Source: an uncultured Eubacteriales bacterium
GTDB lineage: Bacteria; Bacillota; Clostridia; Lachnospirales; Lachnospiraceae
DNA length: 36,501 nt
NCBI GenBank assembly: GCA_900320615.1
Contig: ONSX01000008.1
Location: 1 to 36,501, forward strand
Direction: 5' to 3'
In this document: positions 32,092-36,501 of the stretch, one piece after another
Layout of the letters: each line of letters starts with the position of its first letter
Position numbering within the stretch: the first letter of the stretch is position 1
Program-made: the position numbers and the translations under genes
Notes under the pieces: generated by a model
What the model was told of the DNA's origin: nothing
The model's input: only the letters and a program-made list of their open reading frames with translations
Database searches by the model: none

Positions 32092-32117
32092 AAAGGGCGC
32101 CGGAGATGGCGCTCTTT
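32092..32117 (+). terminator. Terminator after the dlt-like cluster
   Basis: AAAGGGCGCC pairs with GGCGCTCTTT (one G-U) around a short GAGAT-type loop, then CTTTAT. It lies 40 nt after the SGNH gene and directly ahead of the response-regulator gene. Confidence 0.8.
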
Positions 32118-32156
32118 CTTTATATAATATATTTATCTGGGGAAATGGAGAATGGT

Positions 32157-32885
32157 ATGGACATGCAGAAATCTTATACAGTGCTGATCGCGGAGGATGA
32201 TCCGGATATCATCGCGGTGCTGAAGCTTTATCTCGAGAACGGCGGATATAAGGTGGAATCCGCCTCCGACGGCCGCGAGGCGCTTCAGGTCCTCGATGTG
32301 AAGCATATCGACATCGGCATTTTTGACATTATGATGCCGCATATGAACGGCTACGAACTGATCCGGCGCGTCCGGGAGATGAGCAATATGCCGATCATCG
32401 TTCTCTCCGCCAAGCAGGAGGACAGCGACAAGATCCTCGGGCTTGATCTCGGGGCGGACGATTATCTGACGAAGCCGTTTAATCCGCTCGAGGTCGTCGC
32501 GCGCGTCCGGGCATCGCTCCGCCGGTTCTATAAGCTGTGCGGCTCGGACGCAGGGCAGGAGGATGTCGCCGAGGCGGGGCCATTCCGGATTGACAGGCGC
32601 ACGATGCAGCTGTTTAAGGACGGGCAGGAGATCTCCGTCACGCCGATGGAGCTGAAGATCATGCTCCTCCTCATGCGTCATCCGGGGCGTGTGTACACGA
32701 AACTTCAGATCTACGAGGCTGTGAGCGGAGACTGCTTTGCGGCAGAAGAGAATACGATTATGGTTCACATCTCAAATCTCCGAGACAAGATCGAGGAGGA
32801 CAGCAAGAAACCGAAATATCTGATCACGGTCCGGGGGCTTGGATATCGGTTCGCAAATCAGAATGAGCTCCGGAAGGGATCCTGA
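32157..32885 (+). CDS. OmpR/PhoB-family response regulator
   Basis: About 242 residues. ATG 32157 (MDMQKSY) is preferred, with GGAGAA 6 nt upstream; in-frame ATGs at 32106 and 32145 are less well placed. Receiver domain: acidic pair in IAEDDPD, phosphoacceptor Asp57 in GIFDIMMPHMNG, Ser/Thr switch in IVLSAK, and Lys in LTKPFNPLEV. The winged-helix effector domain at ~140-235 has VTPMELKIMLLLMRHPGRVYTK and VHISNLRDKIEED...ITVRGLGYRF, the usual OmpR-type DNA-recognition end. It pairs with the kinase 2 nt downstream. A perfect TATAAT at 32123-32128 could be a -10, but no -35 fits. Its position suggests control of the dlt-like cluster. Confidence 0.95.
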   Translation: MDMQKSYTVLIAEDDPDIIAVLKLYLENGGYKVESASDGREALQVLDVKHIDIGIFDIMMPHMNGYELIRRVREMSNMPIIVLSAKQEDSDKILGLDLGADDYLTKPFNPLEVVARVRASLRRFYKLCGSDAGQEDVAEAGPFRIDRRTMQLFKDGQEISVTPMELKIMLLLMRHPGRVYTKLQIYEAVSGDCFAAEENTIMVHISNLRDKIEEDSKKPKYLITVRGLGYRFANQNELRKGS

Positions 32886-32887
32886 TT

Positions 32888-34501
32888 ATGAAAACAAAGC
32901 ATGCAAAGAAGGCGCGGAAGTCTGGGAGCCTCTATTCCTTTATGATCCGAAGTCTCGTGTTTCTTGTCGCGGCTATGGTGCTGCTCGGTCTTCTGCTTGT
33001 GTCCTTCTCTGTGTATATTCCGGAGTATATTTTGAACGGCATCGGGACCGGAAGTTTCCTGAAACAGCTCCCGCTTCTTAAGGCGGATCAGTATGATGAG
33101 GTGGAGGCACAGAAATATCTCGGGAAAAATGGATATTTCGAGGTGCTGGGCGAGGATGCGCACGTCATTTACTGCAGCAGGAGCGACAAGAAAAATACAT
33201 ACAGCGTGGATTCTCTGCAGTATCTCACGGACTATCAGAAGGGCGTGAGCTATATGATCGAGTCTCTCGAGCCGGGCGGGAAGGCCAATGGCTATGTCCT
33301 CTCTTGCTATAAGGACAACGGAAGCAGCTGGATTCTGCAGGGAATCGCTGTGATTGACAGCCGACGGTACATCGTCTATACGAACCTGGAGCTCTCGGGA
33401 TCGAGGGTCTCGAAGAACACGATCAACCGCCTGTTTACCAGCAGTCTCGATGATAGCGGGCGCATGGTCCTTCAGAAGACGATGTACACGGACAATGACG
33501 GCCATACGCGTTATCTCCTGATCCACGCGGAGAGCACGCAATATATCTATGACCACCTCTCTGGGAAAGTGACGGATATTCTCATTTTCGTATTTGCGGT
33601 CTGTGTGATCCTTCTCATTATTCTGGTCGGCCTTCGGATGGTCGCGAAGATACGCCGGCCGCTCGCCGTACTGGATGGGGCGCTGAAAGGGTTCATTGAT
33701 GGAGAGAGAGAGCCGGTCCGGGACTACAGGGGGCCGAAGGAATTCGTGCAGATTATTGACACATTCAACGACATGTCTGACAAACTGGCCAGGAGTGAGC
33801 AGGAGCAGAGACGTCTCGAGGAGCAGAAGCGGAAGATGCTGGCGGATATCTCGCATGACCTGAAGACGCCGATCACTGTGATCAGCGGATACGCGCGGGC
33901 AATCGAGGACGGGCTGATTCCAAGAGAGGACGAGGAGAAGTACGTCCGGATTATTTCACAGAAGGCGGATCTGCTGGAGGAACTCATCAGCTCATTCAGT
34001 GATTACAGCAGGCTCGACCACCCGGATTTTCAGCTCGTGCTCGAGCAGGGTGATCTCTGCGAGTATTTCCGCAGCTATATGGCTGGCCGCTATCAGGAGC
34101 TGCAGCTTGGCGGCTTCGGAATGGAGGTCGATATCCCGGACGAGAAGATTGAGACTCAGTTCGACCGCATGCAGCTTAAGCGCGTCTTTGAGAATATCAT
34201 CACGAATTCGATTCGTCACGCAGGTGCGGGGGCGACAATCTACGGGAGCATCTGTGTCAAAAATAGGCAGGCGGTTATCGAGCTCGGGGACAGCGGGCCG
34301 GGTATCCCGGAGGAGTTCCGGGATCACATCTTTGAACCATTTGTCATCGGCGATGAGTCGAGAAAGAGCGGGGGCGGCAGCGGCCTCGGCCTCTCGATCG
34401 CAAAAAAGATCGTGAACAGGCACGGAGGCACGATTGCACTTGTTGAGCCGGGAAAGGGACGGACGGGAACCTGGTTCCGGATCTGCCTGCCGATCCAGTG
34501 A
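32888..34501 (+). CDS. Membrane sensor histidine kinase
   Basis: 537 residues. TM1 is at ~18-40 (MIRSLVFLVAAMVLLGLLLVSF) and TM2 at ~228-248 (ILIFVFAVCVILLIILVGL), flanking a ~185-residue outside sensor domain. A HAMP-like segment follows, then HisKA with the phosphoacceptor His323 in LADISHDLKTPITVISGYA. The HATPase_c domain has N (ITNSIRHAG), G1 (ELGDSGPGIP), F (IFEPFVIGDESRKSGG) and G2 (GSGLGLSIAKKIV) boxes, so it should be fully active. The class is VanS/ResE-like. The signal is unknown; with a surface-modification cluster alongside, envelope stress or cationic peptides are plausible. Only 2 nt separate it from the regulator gene. Confidence 0.94.
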   Translation: MKTKHAKKARKSGSLYSFMIRSLVFLVAAMVLLGLLLVSFSVYIPEYILNGIGTGSFLKQLPLLKADQYDEVEAQKYLGKNGYFEVLGEDAHVIYCSRSDKKNTYSVDSLQYLTDYQKGVSYMIESLEPGGKANGYVLSCYKDNGSSWILQGIAVIDSRRYIVYTNLELSGSRVSKNTINRLFTSSLDDSGRMVLQKTMYTDNDGHTRYLLIHAESTQYIYDHLSGKVTDILIFVFAVCVILLIILVGLRMVAKIRRPLAVLDGALKGFIDGEREPVRDYRGPKEFVQIIDTFNDMSDKLARSEQEQRRLEEQKRKMLADISHDLKTPITVISGYARAIEDGLIPREDEEKYVRIISQKADLLEELISSFSDYSRLDHPDFQLVLEQGDLCEYFRSYMAGRYQELQLGGFGMEVDIPDEKIETQFDRMQLKRVFENIITNSIRHAGAGATIYGSICVKNRQAVIELGDSGPGIPEEFRDHIFEPFVIGDESRKSGGGSGLGLSIAKKIVNRHGGTIALVEPGKGRTGTWFRICLPIQ

Positions 34502-34579
34502 GAGGAGAATCGGCAAGCAGATCCGTCCGCTCCCAAGGCATCCTTCAACTGACAGTGTGCTCGGGGTATTTTTCTGTGC

Positions 34580-34608
34580 ATGACGGATTCTCTGCGATAT
34601 GGTACACT
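34580..34608 (+). promoter_or_regulatory. Promoter for the yitT-like gene
   Basis: ATGACG, 17 nt, TACACT. It ends 34 nt ahead of the chosen ATG 34643, which supports that start over an ATG-like codon at 34580. Confidence 0.55.
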
Positions 34609-34642
34609 CTCAGATGGTACGAAGAAAAGAAGGAGAATGGGT

Positions 34643-35545
34643 ATGCATACTATAGCAGCAGGAAAGGAGAATCCGGTGGTGATCCGCGGGCCTTACCGTC
34701 CGTTTCTTATGCGCAATGTTCTGATGATTGTCGCAGGGTCTCTTATTTACGCGTGCGCGGTGAACTGGTTCATGATGCCGCTCCATCTTTATGCCGGCGG
34801 CATTGTCGGTCTGGCACAGCTGATTCGGACGCTGGCATTTTCGTGGGTGCATGGCGTGGATGTCGCGGGTCTCATCAACCTGGCACTGAATATCCCGCTG
34901 TTTCTGCTCGCGTTCCGGGCCATGAGCCGGCGGATGCTGGTCGGGACGGTGATTTCAGTCGCGGTGCAGACGATCGCGTTTACGTTTCTGCCGATTCCGG
35001 CGCTTCCACTCATTAATGACAGACTGGCGAACATCGCGATCGCGGGCCTGTTCGGCGGCTTCGGCTGCGGCCTCATTCTGACGAACGGAGGAAGCGCAGG
35101 TGGTCTCGATCTCCTCGGCGTCTACCTCACGCAGAAGGGAAAGTTCTCGGTGGGGCTTATGAATTTTGTGTTCAATATCTGCCTCTACGCCGTCATGGCG
35201 GTCCTCTTCAGGCTCTCGACCGCGATTTATTCGATTCTGTTCATCGCATTTTTCTCGGTGGCGATTGACCGGTTCCATTACCAGAACATCGAGCTCGAGC
35301 TGATGATCTTCACGCACCACCCGGAGATCAGGGACGTCATCATGAAGAAGTACGTCCGAGGCGTGACGTTTTGGGACGGTATAGGCGCCTACACGGGAAA
35401 TGCGACCAGCGTCCTCGTCACAGTCGTCGCCAAGAACGAGGTTGAGGAGGTTAAGCGGGACATTCTGGACGCAGATCCGCAGGCTTTCATTATCGAGCAC
35501 TCCGATGTGCATGTTACAGGGGGATACCAGAAGAGACTGGTGTGA
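34643..35545 (+). CDS. YitT-family membrane protein (DUF161/DUF2179)
   Basis: 300 residues from ATG 34643 (MHTIAAGKE), 7 nt after AAGGAG. About five or six membrane helices occupy residues ~25-200, beginning MRNVLMIVAGSLIYACAVNWF with the family's MPLHLYAGGIVGLAQLI, then NIPLFLLAFR and GLFGGFGCGLILTNGGSAGGLDLLG. The C-terminal cytosolic DUF2179 domain is at ~215-300: ELMIFTHHPEI, GVTFWDGIGAYTG (R-G-VT-...-G.G.YTG), and a final QAFIIEHSDVHVTGGYQ. YitT proteins are widespread in Firmicutes with no settled function. It has its own promoter and is followed within 30 nt by an insertion-sequence end. Confidence 0.93.
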   Translation: MHTIAAGKENPVVIRGPYRPFLMRNVLMIVAGSLIYACAVNWFMMPLHLYAGGIVGLAQLIRTLAFSWVHGVDVAGLINLALNIPLFLLAFRAMSRRMLVGTVISVAVQTIAFTFLPIPALPLINDRLANIAIAGLFGGFGCGLILTNGGSAGGLDLLGVYLTQKGKFSVGLMNFVFNICLYAVMAVLFRLSTAIYSILFIAFFSVAIDRFHYQNIELELMIFTHHPEIRDVIMKKYVRGVTFWDGIGAYTGNATSVLVTVVAKNEVEEVKRDILDADPQAFIIEHSDVHVTGGYQKRLV

Positions 35546-35574
35546 AAAATTCCGTATCAACCCTCCTGACTGCT

Positions 35575-36501
35575 CCCACGGGCAAGCCCGTGGGGGTTCT
35601 GATTGCCAAGTGTAGCTTGTAATCGTACACCATTTTCAGGCTTTGGAGTTACAAGTGTAAATCTGTTTGAATCAGGACTTTCATTACCAAGCAGTCCGAC
35701 GACCACATTAGCGGTAAATTTCTGCTTTTCAGCAAGGGAGTACAGTCAATCTCCCTGATATTGAATTGTTAAGCTACTTTAATTCCGCTATTCAGTATCT
35801 TGATTGTATGAGCCTTAATCCATGCGATTAGGGCTTTTTCTTTGTTGTATTGAGCCTTAAATTCTGTCATACATTTTTCTTTATCTATGTTCTGTGTTCT
35901 ATAATCGTAGCAGTAAAGCAGATAGGATGAGTACCAGTCTCTTTGTACTTCAGTACCATCACGAAGTTTATACAGCCTGTCAGACAATTTCTTTTTGATG
36001 TAATCATCAGCCGTATGGTCGTACTGGCTTGCCCTGTAATTGTTCGGAACTTCTATATATGTACCTCCTGTGACCTTAAACTTCTTTTCTACTGTAGTCT
36101 GAAATCCAGAGGGGCAGCGGTTCTTTATGGATTTTCCAAAGCGCTTTTTCTTGTTGAATTTACCTTTACTGTTTTTAGTCGTTTCCTTAGCCCTCTTCAT
36201 CAGCTTGCCTGCATTTTTAGGCTCTGTCACAAATATGTCTCCGAGACTTCGCAAATGGTTAGAATCCTCATTGATTGCGAGCTGCCTGTTTACTGCATTG
36301 ATACGGCACAATTCAGCATGTTTAGATTTCAGCTTCTTATAATGATTTGAATATTTCCAGGTCTTACGGCCTTTCTTAATCGTGCCATCATCATTATAAT
36401 TCTGTGGATTCGTTGCCCGCCTTGACCTGTCCATGGCGCGGTAAAGGAGTCGTTCCTTTCTTTCGGATGTCTGGATACTGTTGCCACGCTCCGAAAGATT
36501 T
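35575..36501 (-). mobile_element. IS605/IS1341-type insertion sequence, partial (runs out of window)
   Basis: It contains the 3' part of a TnpB gene (35769-36501) and, downstream of it, a strong hairpin CCCACGGGC/GCCCGTGGG (35575-35594), typical of the subterminal hairpins at IS200/IS605 ends. The base composition is clearly more AT-rich than the flanking genes. The 175 bases between hairpin and tnpB also hold TTGTAA/TTACAA-type pairing (35616-35655), which could be part of a guide (omega) RNA. The exact end was not determined; no tnpA is visible. Confidence 0.7.
35769..36501 (-). CDS. TnpB-family RuvC-like nuclease (IS605 OrfB), 5' part missing at window edge
   Basis: The frame is open to base 36501, so the N-terminal half (including the first RuvC Asp) lies outside; ATG 36434 is internal. 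Visible: a basic stretch with MDRSRRATNPQNY and DGTIKKGRKTW, then the RuvC II Glu in GDIFVTEPKNAGKLM. Next, the segment that is normally a CxxC zinc finger reads NNYRASQYDHTADDYIKKKL, with no Cys pairs. Then the RuvC III Asp lies in VQRDWYSSYLLYCY. The order E...ASQ...QRD is the TnpB C-terminal pattern. TnpB proteins are RNA-guided DNA nucleases that help keep IS605 elements. The loss of the zinc finger marks a divergent subgroup. Confidence 0.85.
   Translation of the reverse strand, partial: NLSERGNSIQTSERKERLLYRAMDRSRRATNPQNYNDDGTIKKGRKTWKYSNHYKKLKSKHAELCRINAVNRQLAINEDSNHLRSLGDIFVTEPKNAGKLMKRAKETTKNSKGKFNKKKRFGKSIKNRCPSGFQTTVEKKFKVTGGTYIEVPNNYRASQYDHTADDYIKKKLSDRLYKLRDGTEVQRDWYSSYLLYCYDYRTQNIDKEKCMTEFKAQYNKEKALIAWIKAHTIKILNSGIKVA

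Noticed and set aside
1-36501. tRNA or rRNA genes
   Set aside because: No cloverleaf with GTTCRA and CCA-end pattern and no rRNA-like stretch was noticed by eye; a tRNAscan run would settle it.

Overview
The window looks like a chromosomal segment from a fairly GC-rich Clostridia-type Firmicute, most like Lachnospiraceae. This rests on strong AGGAGG-type ribosome binding sites, several TTG/GTG starts, cytosolic zinc-ribbon plus membrane-anchor proteins, a YARHD-domain protein, an NSS transporter, a YitT protein and an unlinked murI. The taxonomic call is inference from gene content.

Layout. (1) 1-1054: the 3' end of a MacB/FtsX-type ABC permease, a strong terminator, and a reverse-strand Nif11-domain small protein with its own promoter. 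(2) 1055-12763: two divergent gene sets. Leftward lie a repeat-rich zinc-ribbon membrane protein, a coiled zinc-ribbon protein, an L,D-transpeptidase and another zinc-ribbon membrane protein. Rightward lie an FHA-like/ABC ATPase, its ABCG-type permease, a Ser/Thr kinase with TPRs outside the membrane, a tiny membrane protein, and two zinc-ribbon membrane proteins, one ending in a YARHD domain. I read this as one envelope-related locus in which a kinase may signal to an FHA-ABC exporter. (3) 12966-15292: a NimA-like flavin-binding protein and a reverse-strand sodium:amino-acid symporter sharing a bidirectional terminator. (4) 15484-19680: promoter, TPP riboswitch, attenuator and thiM-thiE-thiD-thiC. 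(5) 19742-25904: reverse-strand murI, a DEAD-box helicase with a hairpin-rich leader, an RsmJ-like methyltransferase, a forward HD phosphohydrolase, two decayed gene remnants, and a UMF1-type MFS transporter.

(6) 26240-32051 holds the most interesting system: a dlt-like cluster in the order adenylating enzyme, fold-III PLP decarboxylase, carrier protein, AlgI-like MBOAT acyltransferase, SGNH-hydrolase membrane protein. The inserted decarboxylase, a Ser where DltA has its D-Ala-gating Cys, and the AlgI-like rather than DltB-like acyltransferase all suggest that something other than plain D-alanine (perhaps a decarboxylated, omega-amino acid) is put on a cell-surface polymer. An OmpR-type regulator and sensor kinase follow directly (32157-34501). 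(7) 34580-36501: a promoter, a YitT-family membrane protein and, at the right edge, the 3' part of an AT-richer IS605-type TnpB gene with its end hairpin, running out of the window.
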